Below are positions 21,230 to 33,438 of a stretch of DNA of 64,000 nucleotides, in pieces. Under the pieces are notes generated by a model, which was given only the letters and a program-made list of their open reading frames with translations, ran no database searches and was not told where the DNA came from. The position numbers were made by a program, and so were the translations under genes. Numbering within the stretch: position 1 is the stretch's first letter; each line of letters starts with the position of its first letter. Source of the DNA: Haematococcus lacustris (lineage: Eukaryota; Chlorophyta; Chlorophyceae; Chlamydomonadales; Haematococcaceae); NCBI GenBank assembly GCA_030144725.1, contig JASKMD010000018.1:2558321-2622320 (forward strand), written 5' to 3'.

Positions 21230-24200
21230 CTACCCTCCCTCCCTCTTAGTAGCCCTGAGTCTGTAGCTTGTCTTTGCAATGGAGTGGGCTGTCTCCACCG
21301 CGTGCCTTGTTAACTTGTGTAATAGTTTAGTAGTGTTATCTTGTGAGACCCCCAAGGCCAGGAGGTGTTGCCGTGTGTGTGCTTCGTACGTTATGCCACC
21401 GATGCCCAGGAGGATAGGTCTGATCTCCACCATGTGGCCTTCCTTGCGTATGGTTTGAGCTAGATTGGTGTGTTGGTTGAGTGCCTTGTCTAATTGATCC
21501 GTCCACCTTGAGTCCGAGCAGTATTTGATTTCTATAATCGTGACCCGTTTGGTGGCTGTGCCACGTTTGCCCGTCTTCGTTGGTGGCATTACCATGAGAA
21601 TGTCTGGTCTGGTGGTGTTTTTGGTTGCTGTTGTCTTCAGTCCGAGTGTTCGTAGTGTTGTGTGTAGTGTGTCGTTAGGGAGGTCGAGGTCTTCTTTTGC
21701 GCCCTTCTCCCAGCTGCCGGTGTCCGCGAAGCTGATGTACCCGCCTAGGGTACCCTTGCTTATGGCCTTAGCGATGAGGCGGCCAGCCCCGTTATGCCTT
21801 TCTTGCACCATCGGTAGTGTCTCGCTGCAGCCCGAGAGGAGGTGAGTGGCACTATCAGCTTCCCCGCAGAGTGGGCACCGGTCGTCGGTCGCCCGTTTCC
21901 AACGCATGGCCAGCTTTTGGTTATAGAGCCCGCCGGTGCGGTAGAGAAGGGCAGTTCGTTGCGCGGGTGTGGAGATGTTCGTGTCGGCCATCACCCTTTC
22001 GCCAGCTCCTTTCGCCGCGGCTTTGGTGATCTCGTGGGACATCTGGTAGTAGATACTGTCCTGATTGGCGAGACCGAGGCCGTGTTTGCGGTGCATGTGT
22101 GCTCGCACGCTTTGGCGGCAATCCGGCAGTGGGGCGGGGGTTTCGCCGTCGGCTTCGTTGTTGAGCCAGGTGTTGGTCTCTTTCCGTGTGGTAGGGCGGT
22201 AGGCCGGGGTGTTGGCAAGCTCTGGGTGTACCGCCGCGTGCTTGGCGAGGGCATCGGCGCCTTCGTTGCCGATAACTCCCGAGTGGGCCCGTACTTTGTA
22301 GAAGTGGATCGTGACGGGGCTATCGATGATGAGGGTGGCGATAGCGGTCAGGATGTCATTATGCCTGTGTGTGATGAGCGACATCGGGTTAGCGAGGGCT
22401 CGGCGTATCTGGTAGATAGAGCAGAGGCTGTCGGTGGCGATGCGTGTGGCCCCTGCTTTGAGTGCCGCGTGTATCGCCGTGAGTTCCGCCTTGTTGATGG
22501 TATTGCCTTCAGGGTCGTCCAAGGCGACGGTGATGAGGACGTTGGTCTCCGGGATATAGACCCCCGCCCCGACGCTCGCTGGGGCTGTCCCCGAGGTCTT
22601 AATGCAGCTGCCGTCCGTGTACGCGATCGTGGCCCATTCGGTGATGGCCATCCGTGGCTGCGTCGTGGAGTGTTCCGTGAGCTGGTTGTGGCTGCGTTGG
22701 TGCCCCGAGGTGGGGAGGTCCCTGTCCGACGGCAGGCGCATGTGTTGTTTGTGGCCGCTGGGGGGTGTGGCCGGCTGGCTTTGATTCGTTGGTCTGTTGT
22801 GGATTGGGTGTGTGTCTCGTTGAGGGTGGAGGGCAATGGCAGTGCTAGCCAGCCATCCTTGGGGGTTGCCTTTGGTGACGAGTTGTTGCCCTGCTGCATT
22901 CCAGATGACGTAGATGTGGAGGTTGGCGTGCTTGCCTGGCTTGGAGCAGGTGGGCTTGGTGGGGGGTATGCTGGCCAGGTGCTGGCAGTATTCTGGGTAG
23001 CGTCTTAGGGTGTCTATGTGTTTGGGGTAGGAGATGCCCTTTTTCCCAGGGATCAGCATGATGGTGGCCATAGCCTCCTCCTGGGTAGCTGAGTGTATAG
23101 CATGGTTGACGCATTTGAGTGCCACCGCATCGTCTGCCGGTACGTTCCATGTGGATAGCCCAGTGTGGCGTACCAGTAGGCAGTTGTGGTGTGCACCAAA
23201 GGCCGTGTCATTGGTGTCAGGGCTCCAGTAGGTAGTGGTTTCCGGTCTAACTGTGAGTGGATCAGCCCACCTTTGGACGGTACTTGGAAAGCTGCGTGTG
23301 GTGTGTAGGGTGGCAAGGGCTTTGTCTTGTGCCGCTCTCATGGGGTGGTGGTTGCTCTGTGTGTCATGTCTCCTTAGGAGGGCCACCAACTCTGTGGCTA
23401 GGTTGCGTGTGTGTTGTGGTGTGTGTTGTAACCAAGCGTATAGGTGTTGGTGTTGTTGTTTAGTCAGAAGACCTACTGTGCGACCCGACTCGTCGTGAGC
23501 CGTTACATGTTGCACTAGGTCGTGCTTGGGCATGTTGGGCTCCCCCGTGTTGAAGCTCGTCGCGGGAGTGGTCATGTGGGGGTGTAGTTGCAGAAAGGTT
23601 TCGCATTTGCCCGTTCCAACGATGTCCGTCTGCGGGTTGATGGGGTACGTGTGGAAGGTGGCCTTCGAGTGCAGGTTGGTGCACCGGGGCAGCCAGGTGT
23701 GCGGGTCCGGTAATCCTTGCCGGGTGTGGTCCGGCAGGTTCGCGTCAGGCCTCGCATGTCTTCCCTCTTGTATCGTCCTGTTTTCCTCGTCGTAGATGTT
23801 GCGCTTTGCCATGTAGTCCAGGTGTGCCGTGATGAGCGGCGCCGGTTCGAGAGTGGGGTGCCAGTGTACTCGTATAAGGTCCGAGTGCGCTGACTGACGC
23901 ATGGTCGTCTTGAAGTCATTGCTGCCAAACTTGCATATGGGGCACAACCAGTAGCCTGGTTCCTTGTGTCCTGACAGGAGGGTTTGCTCGAGGCAGGCTG
24001 GGTGGTAGGCCCTCTTGCAGTTGTGGCACGTGGGGCAGTCGCCTCTTGGTAGCCAGCACAGCTCACAAGTGCATACATCTTTAGCCTCTTCCCTATTGAT
24101 GGTCTCTATGTGTGTGGGTGTATAGCCTTCTTTTGCACATAGGTGTAATGCCCATCGTTCTATGACTGTAGGTTTCCAGTGCACCTTGTAGTAGCTTTCC

Positions 24201-27200
24201 TTATTGATGCCGTCCCATTGCCAACCGTCTATGTTGGTGATGACCTCCTGGTGGTCGTACATGGCCCCTAGTATGTGCCCTAGGTCCGTGAGCTTGCACC
24301 GGCAGGCTTTGTCCACCTTCCAGCTTGAGAGCCCCGGGAGGTCAAGGCCCGGTATGCGCACGATGTCGGCCGGGATTGTGTGGACATGTCTGCCATCCTT
24401 GTTCCGCTTTGTGCCTGCCTTGGGCCGGGTGGGCTCCGTTGGGTTCGGTAGTGTTGCTCGTTGCTCTCTTTGCAGCAGCCGTGAGCTCGACCTAATGGCC
24501 CCGTGGGCTACGGGCGCCGCTGCTGCCCGCACCGTCGTGTCTGGTTGCGTGGCTTGCTTGACCGCATACGCTTTCATATCCATATAGCGGGTTCTGGTGT
24601 CTGGCACTGCGGGTGTGGGCGCAAGTTCCGTGAGACCCGCGGCCCAGGGTGTGATTTTGCGTTGGTCGGGCGGTAGGGTGAGTGATGTGTTGCGGCTGTC
24701 CCGGATGGTGCGCGTTGCGGTCGCGTCAGGGCATGAGGGCTGGGCCGCCATGGCCGCAAGTTTGTTGAGGGCGATAATGTGTTTCTGCTTGACCTTTTTC
24801 CCGTATTTCGATGTGAGCATGCTACCCGTGATGATGTGTGTGTTGCCCTCGCAGCTGAGCTCAGATGCGTGGGTGATGCCTAGGCTTTTGAGGCAGGTGA
24901 TGCTGGCGCTGACCACATCGTGTGCATGAGAGCTGTTGGCTTGCGTGATGAGGCGGCCGAGTGTGTGGCATTCCTCGGGGTAGAGGGGTAGTCCCCCTTC
25001 CGTGGCTGATAGCCCGGCTAGTGAGGTATAGACTAGTTGCCGTGCCCTGAGGGTATGTTGGAAGAGGGTGAGCATGCGGTGTCCTTGAGTGTTGGCCTGG
25101 GTATTGAGCCATGTGATTTGTTTGTGTAACATGCTCCTTGAGATGTGAGCGTGCGTCACATCTGTGGACTGGAGGCTTTGTGTGAGGGCTGTTGTGTTGC
25201 GAGCGTGGTATTCCTGGGCTGTGGAGCTGATGCCCATGCCTAGTTTCCCGGCGTCTTCTCTGACGATGGCGTTGGGCGTTCCCAGGGGGAGTCTGAGTTT
25301 AAGCTTAACGCATTGATTAATGGACCTGTCGTACAGCTCAAGGTCCCCTGGGGTGCAGGGCACGGCGCAGAAGCTGTAGGCTAGGCTGGGTATGATGGCC
25401 GTGCGAATGATGTGTATGGCCTGTCTAGCGCTAGCAAAGGAGCGTCTGAGTCTCTCTAGTTTTTGGCGTAGCTGGGTTATCATAGCGGCGTGTTGTGGTT
25501 TCCAGTCCAACGTCATGGTGATGAGCACACCCAGGTAGGTGAAGGGTGAGGTCGGGCGGTGGTATGTGACGGGTTTCCCTTGTAGGCTGACGGTTTGGAG
25601 TTGTTGGCGGGCCCGCTTGTCCGCTTCGGCCGCGTTGCTGCACATGCCTGTTTCGACCGAGTGATGGAGCGCTGCTGTAGCGAGGGTTTTACTGTGTGAG
25701 ATGATGAGGTGACCCCAGTCCGAGAAGGCTGAGAGTTTGTCCGCTTGGCAGCGGAGGTTGCGGAGTGTGTTGCAGAGGATTGCTATGTCGTCGGCATAGT
25801 CAATGCTGCTGACGATGGCACGCTCTCCGCTGTCAGCCGTCGCGGATTTGAATTTATAGCCCCTCGCGCCCACCTGCAGCCAGCGCAGTAGGGGTTCAAT
25901 ATAGATGAGGAACAGGAATGGTGAGAGTGAGTCGCCCTGGATGGTGCCCCGGTCTACGGGTACCGGGTCGGTGGGGCCGTAGGGAGTTCTGAAGCGCGTT
26001 GTAGCGCCCGTGTATAGGTCCTTCACTGCGTCCGTCGCGTCCGTGGGGAAGCCTAGGTCGTGCATGATCCAGAGTAGTTTGTCTTGGCAGGTGGTGTTGA
26101 ACGCACTGGTGAAGTCGACCAGGAGCGCGTAGATATCTGCCTTGGCCAGCTTAGCATCTTCAAGGGCCATGACAAGCATCTGTAGCTGTTGTGTAGTGTT
26201 CCTATGGGAGCGGAACCCTGCTTGGTTCTTGCTGAGCATCCCATTGGCTTCAGCATACTCAGAGAGTATCTTAGTTATGAGGCTGGTCCACAGCTTGTAG
26301 ACGGTGTTGGCTAGGCCCACTGGCCTGTAGGAGTTAAGGTCCGTTTCATGCCCTTTGTCTTTGTTGAGCAGGCATGTGTCACTGGTCTTCCACGTGGTTG
26401 GTGTGCAGCCTGTAGCCCACATGATGATGAACAGCTGGTGTATGGTGTCCCTCATCTCCCACGGCATCATCTTGATGATCTCGTTCTCAATGCCGTCTGG
26501 TCCCGGGGCTTTGCCCCCTGACAGCCTACTGAGGCATTCCTGGAAGCCTGCCTTGTCCATGATGGCTGTGTGTAGCCAATGTACGTTTTGGCAGGTGTGC
26601 ATCGTAAAAGGGTCGTCCGCTTTGGCGCGGGCCCACGGGTAGTTTCGAGTCTGCGTGTTTGTGTAGTTGCCAGTTTTGGGGGTCGGCGGCGCCAGCTTCG
26701 TTCCATAGGCCTCGGTAATTATCCGGTTCAGGTCGGCCGGGGCCGTGCATATCTTGTTGGTGATGGGGTCGGCTAGCGCCTGCAGGCCTTTGTGATCGGT
26801 GCGGGACGGGCGTAGGATGTATTTGTTCGCTTTCTTAGGCTGGGTGCTTATTAGTTGTTGCATTCTGACACGGGCTTGGGCAATGGCGAGTGCGGAGTCG
26901 TCGTCGTCTAGCTTGTGAATTTGGTCGCGGTACGAGTTGGTCAGCCGGGCGAGCGCGGCCTGCACGTGGTTTTCGGTTGTGTCGTCGCCCTGGCGCGCTT
27001 GTACCGCCTCCCTTGTTTCCGCATTTGTCGTATCTGTCTCTGGGATGAGTTCATCGATGGTTGGGTGCACGTTGTTTTGCTTGAAAAACACTCTAGCCCT
27101 ACGGCTGAGTTCTCTGGTGGTTTTGAGCTTATTGCCTAGTGCCTGTCTAATCCTACACATGGTCCTGCGTTGGTAGTGTTGGCCTCCCCTTGTTAGGGTC

Positions 27201-28637
27201 TTAGTATTGCAAGTCTTAATAGCTGTCGTCCTGCAGGTTTGCAGTAGGGTTGTGAGCATGGTAGCTGCGGTGTCTACAGCTTCCCTGGCTGGGAGGCCTG
27301 CTACCAACGTTAGGCGCTGTGGTTGTTGGGGGTTGGCCTTGTCGATTGTGGTCAGGAAGTGGATAGCATCGGTGTACATGGGAGCGAGGTATGCTGTCAG
27401 GTGTGCATGCAGTTGTGGGGCACCTGAGCTGGGTTGTTGCACTGCCAGGCGGTAGGCTTCCCTGTCCTTATTGGTAATGGGGGTGGTAAGGATGGTGTGG
27501 CTGTGCTTCTGAGGTTTTTGTGGGGTTGCCAGGTCTATGCCCAGTCGGGCTGTACTCAGTGTGGCGGTGAGTGGTCTGTGGTCACTAAGATATGCGTGTG
27601 TGTCGACGTGCGTGCGGTGCTCAGGGCCGTGTCTTGCATCGCGCGTCAGGATGGCGTCGATGCGGCTGTTGCAGTGCGGTTGTTGGTAGGTCCAGGCCCG
27701 GTCGCCGGAGTCAGCTTCGGACAGGCGCATCTCTGTGGCGAACTCCCTCATCATGGTGTCTTGTGTGTATTCGGTGTGTTCGGAGCGATCCTCTGTTTTC
27801 ATCGTGGCGTTGATATCTCCCGCCAAAATGAGTGAGCCGGGCAGGTGCCCAGTGGCTGTTCGTATATACTCTTGCATCTTCCTCCGTAGTGGGAGCGCGT
27901 CGTCGTTGTTCCCGGAGGGCCAGTACGTGGCGACGAGTGTGAGCTCTTCGCTTTGTCGTTGGCGGAGGCTCAGGATGACGCAGCGGGTGTTTACATCCGC
28001 GTCTGTGCACGGTTGTACCATGGTAGCTTGCATCTTGATGGCTAGATCATGTCTGATGCCAATGAGGACTTCGCTGTGGCCTTGGTGGCGGTGGACAGTG
28101 TAGTTGGGCATAACCCTCTTCAGCCAGCCAGAGCTAGGGTTGTTGCTCCTGGGTTGGGTCATGGTTTCAGTAAGGATCAGGATGTCCGGGCTTTGGCTAT
28201 GGACAAGGTTCAGAACTTCGTTTCTAGATCTGTGTAGGCCTCTGACGTTGAAGGTTGTGAGGGTGATGTGTTGCCGGTTGGGGTTGGGTGGCGGTGGGGG
28301 GCTGTGATGTTGGTTCGTACCAAGGTCGATGTCGGGCGTGGATTTAGGTGGCTCGTCTATGGTGGAGACTGGCCCAGTGTTGTGGGCCCTAGCGGTGGGT
28401 TTGCAAAGATATTTGAACATGAGGGTTTGAGTGTGTGTGTCGTTACCGTGTCTCTTGGTGACTCGAACGCGCTTTTTGGCAGCGTCGGTGGCGTTGTCGA
28501 GGGGCGTAGTGGGTCGATGAATACGTGTCGTTGTTTGCGGACGGAGAGTGACCGTGGGTGTGTCCCGGCGCTGTCGCAGCCGGGTAGGCTCGTCGTGTGG
28601 GGGGATGCCCTCCGCTGTCGCCCTGCGCGTGCTATCG
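21230..28637 (-). CDS. dual-endonuclease LINE polyprotein, copy 1 (5' truncated, otherwise open)
   Basis: One open frame of about 2,470 codons inside the element. In order: a basic linker; an APE/EEP endonuclease (about 28270-27560; TFNVRGL, LTETM, GDINAT, SDHRPL with the expected E, D-x-N and SDH residues); RT (about 26400-25400; QGDSLSP, YADD at 25798-25787, YLG); a canonical PHD finger, C4HC3 (about 24085-23930); RNase H (about 22635-22235; [22 protein letters not shown]); a C-x2-C-x7-H-x4-C knuckle (about 21880-21810); and a restriction-like endonuclease with RPD and EIK (about 21610-21525). APE plus RLE in one protein defines the Dualen/RandI clade. It reverse-transcribes its RNA at a nicked target. 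It is probably not mobile alone because the N-terminal part is missing. Confidence 0.9.
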
Positions 28638-28651
28638 GTCCGCACCAAGCA
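28638..28651 (+). repeat. target-site duplication, right copy (14 bp)
   Basis: GTCCGCACCAAGCA, identical to 21093-21106. Confidence 0.92.
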
Positions 28652-30341
28652 ACCCTTGTTCCTTGTCAACATCACGCCAGCTGACACTGCTCCAGCTGAG
28701 AAGCATCCGCACCAGGTCATGGACTGCACGACCATCCTCCAGGACTACGCCTCTGTGTTCCCAGACGACCTGCCAGCTGGCCTGCCACCCCAGCGTGCTG
28801 TAGACCATCACATTGACCTGGAGCCAAGCCACCGTCCACCGGTGAGAGCCACCTACAACATGTCCACCTGTGAGCTTGCAGAACTCAAGAAGCAAATCAC
28901 AGAGATGCAGGAGAAAGGTTTCATCAGGCCTAGCACATCACCATATGGCGCAGGCGTGCTGTTCGTGCGCAAGAAAGACGGCTCCTTCCGCATGTGTGTC
29001 GACTACAGGCCGCTCAACAGGATCACAGTCAAGAACAAGTATCCCTTACCTCGGGTAGACAACCTGTTAGACCGCCTCCACGGAGCCACAGTGTTCAGCA
29101 AAATCGACCTTCGCCAGGGGTATCATCAAATTCGCATCGCCCCTGAGGACATTCCCAAAACCGCATTCCGCACACGCTATGGGCATTTCGAGTTTACAGT
29201 CCTGCCATTCGGCTTGTGCAACGCACCTGCCACTTTTCAGCGCCTCATGAACGACATTTTCCGCAAGGAACTAGACGACTGTGTCATTGTGTACCTTGAC
29301 GACATTCTCATCTTCTCACGCAACCAGCAAGAGCACGCACAACATCTGCGACGGGTACTAGACCTGCTGCAAGAACACAAACTCTACGCAAAGCTATCAA
29401 AGTGCGAATTTGGCCTGGACAAGACAGAGTTCTTAGGCCACATCATTTCATCTGCCGGCATTGCATGCGACCCTGCCAAGGTAGCTGCTGTCGAGACATG
29501 GCCTGTTCCAACCACTGTGCATGATGTGCGCAGCTTTCTAGGACTTGCTAACTTTTACCGCCGCTTCATCAAGAACTTCTCTGATATAGCAGCACCTCTC
29601 ACTGCATTGACTCAGGCTGATGGGCATGACAAGCAGGGCAAGGTGACATGGACCTCTACCCAGCAGTCAGCTTTTGATGCTCTGAAGCATGCACTCACCA
29701 CCGCACCGGTGCTCATTGCACCAGACCCCACACAACCATACACACTCCGCTGTGACGCCTCTGGCATTGGCATTGGCGCCGTCCTCACACAAGGCACAGG
29801 TCCTGCTGAACGTGTAGTAGCTTACCACTCTAGGAAGCTGCTCCCAGCAGAGAGAAACTATCCCACCCATGAGCAAGAGCTACTCTCTTTGGTGGAGGCA
29901 CTCAAGGTTTGGCGTCACTACCTCCTAGGCGTCAACTTCACCCTGCTCACTGACAACTGGGCAAACAAACATCTGCAAACACAGCCACGACTTGATAGCA
30001 AGCGCCAAGCTCGCTGGATGGAAGTGCAACAGCAATACAACTGTCAAATCGACCATATTCCAGGCAAACACAACGTGGTGGCGGACGCGCTATCCCGTAG
30101 GCCTGACTATCACGTGTATGCTCACATCATGCAGCTGCACACACTCAAATCGGGCACCACCGCCCAGGGCACAGAACACTCGCACGTCTCTGTCACCCAA
30201 CAAATCCTGAGCACTGTCGGCACCACCGCCGCAGCTGACGCACAGTACCAGCATCACTTCGCTGCTGTACTTGCTGGCAAAGCACGCCAGTTCGAAATCG
30301 AGGGCAGTCTGTTGTACCACACAGGCCGGGGGCTCCGCAGG
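28638..30341 (+). pseudogene. pol: gypsy A pol part 2 (RT and RNase H)
   Basis: Continues pol after the LINE: RT with [44 protein letters not shown] and YLDDIL, then a Ty3-type RNase H ([29 protein letters not shown]). The frame ends at the inner edge of the palindrome arm, before the integrase. Together with 20458-21106 this would be one polyprotein. Confidence 0.88.
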
Positions 30342-30342
30342 G

Positions 30343-30510
30343 TTGGGTTGGGTTACGTATATCCGCAAATTTGTACGAGGCAAGTTACAATTGCAAGTCA
30401 AGTGGTTGGGACATCCTGATCACGAGAACACCTGGCTACCTTTGCAGCAACTACAAGAAGACCTTACCAAGACGTTCCTAAAGAAGATCATGAAGACCTA
30501 TGCAGGTAAC
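30343..30510 (+). pseudogene. orphan gypsy chromodomain
   Basis: Reads [20 protein letters not shown] then ENTWLPLQQL, a chromodomain-like fold as found after the integrase of chromoviruses, where it steers integration to chromatin. RNase H joins it directly at the arm boundary, so the whole integrase core has been lost on this side. Confidence 0.7.
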
Positions 30511-30607
30511 CTGCTGCTCGTGCTTAGCTTGTTCTGCTTGTGCATGCCTGCCTGTTTGCTTGTTTGTCTGACCCGCTCCGGGACGGAGCTCTTCGGAGTG
30601 GGGGAGA

Positions 30608-30843
30608 GTGAAACAGTGCTATTTCGAATGCAGGATGAACGGTAGTATTTTTCGTTTTGCATGAGCATGCGGTGATGTACCGGGATAGCTATCACCGGAC
30701 TGTCAGGTTGAAGTGATGGGATGAGAGGGAGTGAGAGGTGTCTTCTTAAGCTGACCCTGGCATAGTTCTGTAAGCAAAGTTCCGAGACCAACTCTGCCCG
30801 AATCGCTTGTCGTCAGTCCGGAGGTCTTCACGCCTTCGCTCGA
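30608..30843 (-). repeat. third copy of a 236-bp arm segment (uninterrupted)
   Basis: Matches the reverse complement of 18126-18361 and, in two pieces, 35535-35676 plus 40015-40113. It has a few substitutions and a 2-bp deletion relative to the arms, so it is older than the arm duplication. It shows the empty site of the CACTA-like insertion (TCTTCTTAAGCTGACC). Confidence 0.85.
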
Positions 30844-30973
30844 GCTAATCCAAGAGTATGTGATCTGCTTCAGCAGCAGCAGCAGTTGTAGAGCACTACT
30901 GCCCAGCCTAGTCGGAAATGCAATTTAAATAGCTCTCAGCCATGCATCCTGAAATGTGCAAGCATCCTATTAC

Positions 30974-33438
30974 ACGCGGCCAAAAGAAATGGCGGGATAG
31001 ACGATGGTATGTCTTGTCCCTACCGAGATGACCAGAGATGGGTATGTCATGTGCCTCACGTAGCAGGTCGGTGCGCAGTGGGCCGGCAGGGATGTAAAGC
31101 CTGCGGAGCCCCCGGCCTGTGTGGTACAACAGACTGCCCTCGATTTCGAACTGGCGTGCTTTGCCAGCAAGTACAGCAGCGAAGTGATGCTGGTACTGTG
31201 CGTCAGCTGCGGCGGTGGTGCCGACAGTGCTCAGGATTTGTTGGGTGACAGAGACGTGCGAGTGTTCTGTGCCCTGGGCGGTGGTGCCCGATTTGAGTGT
31301 GTGCAGCTGCATGATGTGAGCATACACGTGATAGTCAGGCCTACGGGATAGCGCGTCCGCCACCACGTTGTGTTTGCCTGGAATATGGTCGATTTGACAG
31401 TTGTATTGCTGTTGCACTTCCATCCAGCGAGCTTGGCGCTTGCTATCAAGTCGTGGCTGTGTTTGCAGATGTTTGTTTGCCCAGTTGTCAGTGAGCAGGG
31501 TGAAGTTGACGCCTAGGAGGTAGTGACGCCAAACCTTGAGTGCCTCCACCAAAGAGAGTAGCTCTTGCTCATGGGTGGGATAGTTTCTCTCTGCTGGGAG
31601 CAGCTTCCTAGAGTGGTAAGCTACTACACGTTCAGCAGGACCTGTGCCTTGTGTGAGGACGGCGCCAATGCCAATGCCAGAGGCGTCACAGCGGAGTGTG
31701 TATGGTTGTGTGGGGTCTGGTGCAATGAGCACCGGTGCGGTGGTGAGTGCATGCTTCAGAGCATCAAAAGCTGACTGCTGGGTAGAGGTCCATGTCACCT
31801 TGCCCTGCTTGTCATGCCCATCAGCCTGAGTCAATGCAGTGAGAGGTGCTGCTATATCAGAGAAGTTCTTGATGAAGCGGCGGTAAAAGTTAGCAAGTCC
31901 CAGAAAGCTGCGCACATCATGCACAGTGGTTGGAACAGGCCATGTCTCGACAGCAGCTACCTTGGCAGGGTCGCATGCAATGCCGGCAGATGAAATGATG
32001 TGGCCTAAGAACTCTGTCTTGTCCAGGCCAAATTCGCACTTTGATAGCTTTGCGTAGAGTTTGTGTTCTTGCAGCAGGTCTAGTACCCGTCGCAGATGTT
32101 GTGCGTGCTCTTGCTGGTTGCGTGAGAAGATGAGAATGTCGTCAAGGTACACAATGACACAGTCGTCTAGTTCCTTGCGGAAAATGTCGTTCATGAGGCG
32201 CTGAAAAGTGGCAGGTGCGTTGCACAAGCCGAATGGCAGGACTGTAAACTCGAAATGCCCATAGCGTGTGCGGAATGCGGTTTTGGGAATGTCCTCAGGG
32301 GCGATGCGAATTTGATGATACCCCTGGCGAAGGTCGATTTTGCTGAACACTGTGGCTCCGTGGAGGCGGTCTAACAGGTTGTCTACCCGAGGTAAGGGAT
32401 ACTTGTTCTTGACTGTGATCCTGTTGAGCGGCCTGTAGTCGACACACATGCGGAAGGAGCCGTCTTTCTTGCGCACGAACAGCACGCCTGCGCCATATGG
32501 TGATGTGCTAGGCCTGATGAAACCTTTCTCCTGCATCTCTGTGATTTGCTTCTTGAGTTCTGCAAGCTCACAGGTGGACATGTTGTAGGTGGCTCTCACC
32601 GGTGGACGGTGGCTTGGCTCCAGGTCAATGTGATGGTCTACAGCACGCTGGGGTGGCAGGCCAGCTGGCAGGTCGTCTGGGAACACAGAGGCGTAGTCCT
32701 GGAGGATGGTCGTGCAGTCCATGACCTGGTGCGGATGCTTCTCAGCTGGAGCAGTGTCAGCTGGCGTGATGTTGACAAGGAACAAGGGTTGCTTGGTGCG
32801 GACGGCGGCATACAAACCAGATGTGCTGATGGTGTAGCGGTCTCGGTCAGGGTCCCTACGAGGTGGTGGTGCCCTGAGTGTGTGCCGTTTGCCACCGTGC
32901 TTGAAGGTCATGATGTTGCGTTTCCAGTCAATGTGTGGGTTAAGCTCAGCCAGCCACGGCTTGCCTAGAATGATGTCAAAGCCGTGCAGTTTGGTGCAAT
33001 GTAATGTCTGCTTTCCCTTGTAAGTGCTCATTCTGATACGAGCGTCAGGGATGAGTGCTATGCTCTCCTGCTGGTGCCCATCAGCAAGACGGATCCAGTC
33101 AGGGTCATGCTTTGTGGCTGTGTCGACTGCATGGCGTGTGCAAAAGTCGGTGTCTATGAACGACGCAGTTGCTCCTCCATCTATCAAGATGCGTGTGGGA
33201 TGGCCCTTGTAAGAGCCCGCAAAGATGAGAAGGTCGGCATCTGCCTGGTCTGCAGCGCTGCTGAGCTTTGTGATGCGAAATCGCGGATTAGGCTCTACAG
33301 CTGCGGGTGCTTCTTGGGTCTCAGCTGGGATTGCTGGGATTACTTCAGTGGTCTCAGCTTGGGTTGCTGGGCGTACTTCAGTGGTCTCAGCTTGGGTTGC
33401 TGGGCGTACTTCGCGGCAGGTTAATGCCGCGCAAGCTA
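30974..33438 (-). pseudogene. pol: gypsy B pol, uninterrupted to the integrase zinc-binding domain
   Basis: Protease ([13 protein letters not shown]), RT (YLDDIL), RNase H ([11 protein letters not shown]) and the start of the integrase HHCC domain ([25 protein letters not shown]) are in one frame entered by the -1 slip at 33445-33439. Homology breaks near 30974, inside the HHCC domain, before the two Cys; the frame then runs into foreign sequence and stops at 30908. No integrase core, so it is not autonomous. Confidence 0.87.

Larger units (their letters stand above)
21107..28637 (-). mobile_element. Dualen/RandI-type LINE, copy 1, inserted in gypsy pol
   Basis: The 7,531-bp insertion is bounded by the 14-bp duplication. 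Its 3' end, at the left, has a (CTT)n tail read on the minus strand (21107-21136), then a 3' UTR with a small hairpin. It is 5' truncated: it begins just upstream of the APE domain and lacks the 2A motif and protease-like region seen in copy 3. The precise empty site is in the right palindrome arm, so the insertion is younger than the duplication. Confidence 0.93.
16316..30341 (+). repeat. left arm of a 6.48-kb-arm palindrome, with a LINE insertion
   Basis: Reverse complement of 31100-41920. Paired positions sum to 58236 from 16316 to 18222, to 53896 inside the right-arm insertion, and to 61441 beyond the left-arm LINE. The steps equal exactly the two insertions plus their target-site duplications (4,340 and 7,545 bp). 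Without these both arms are 6,481 bp. Only scattered substitutions separate them (for example at least four amino-acid changes in gag and protease). Confidence 0.93.
18363..30510 (+). mobile_element. Ty3/gypsy element A (interrupted, integrase deleted)
   Basis: The order is untranslated leader/LTR, primer-binding site, ORF0, gag, protease, RT, RNase H, then a jump to an orphan chromodomain in the palindrome spacer. The LTR 5' boundary cannot be fixed because no second LTR is present. The LTR 3' end is probably at 18884 (...GTTACA). The Dualen-like LINE (21107-28637) splits pol. The element is the mirror of copy B (30974-35534). Confidence 0.75.
30342..31099. other. 758-bp spacer of the palindrome
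   Basis: Contains, left to right: an orphan chromodomain (+), a 236-bp third copy of an arm segment (-), about 130 bp with a CAG run and no match seen, and the first part of the gypsy B integrase (-). Confidence 0.8.

Noticed and set aside
21842..23008. 388-codon plus-strand frame inside LINE copy 1
   Set aside because: It is antisense to the RNase H and CCHC region of the LINE frame; similar antisense frames recur in the other copies at the same place.
28638..28735. Extension of the LINE copy 1 frame upstream to 28735
   Set aside because: The first 33 codons are antisense gypsy pol beyond the target-site duplication.
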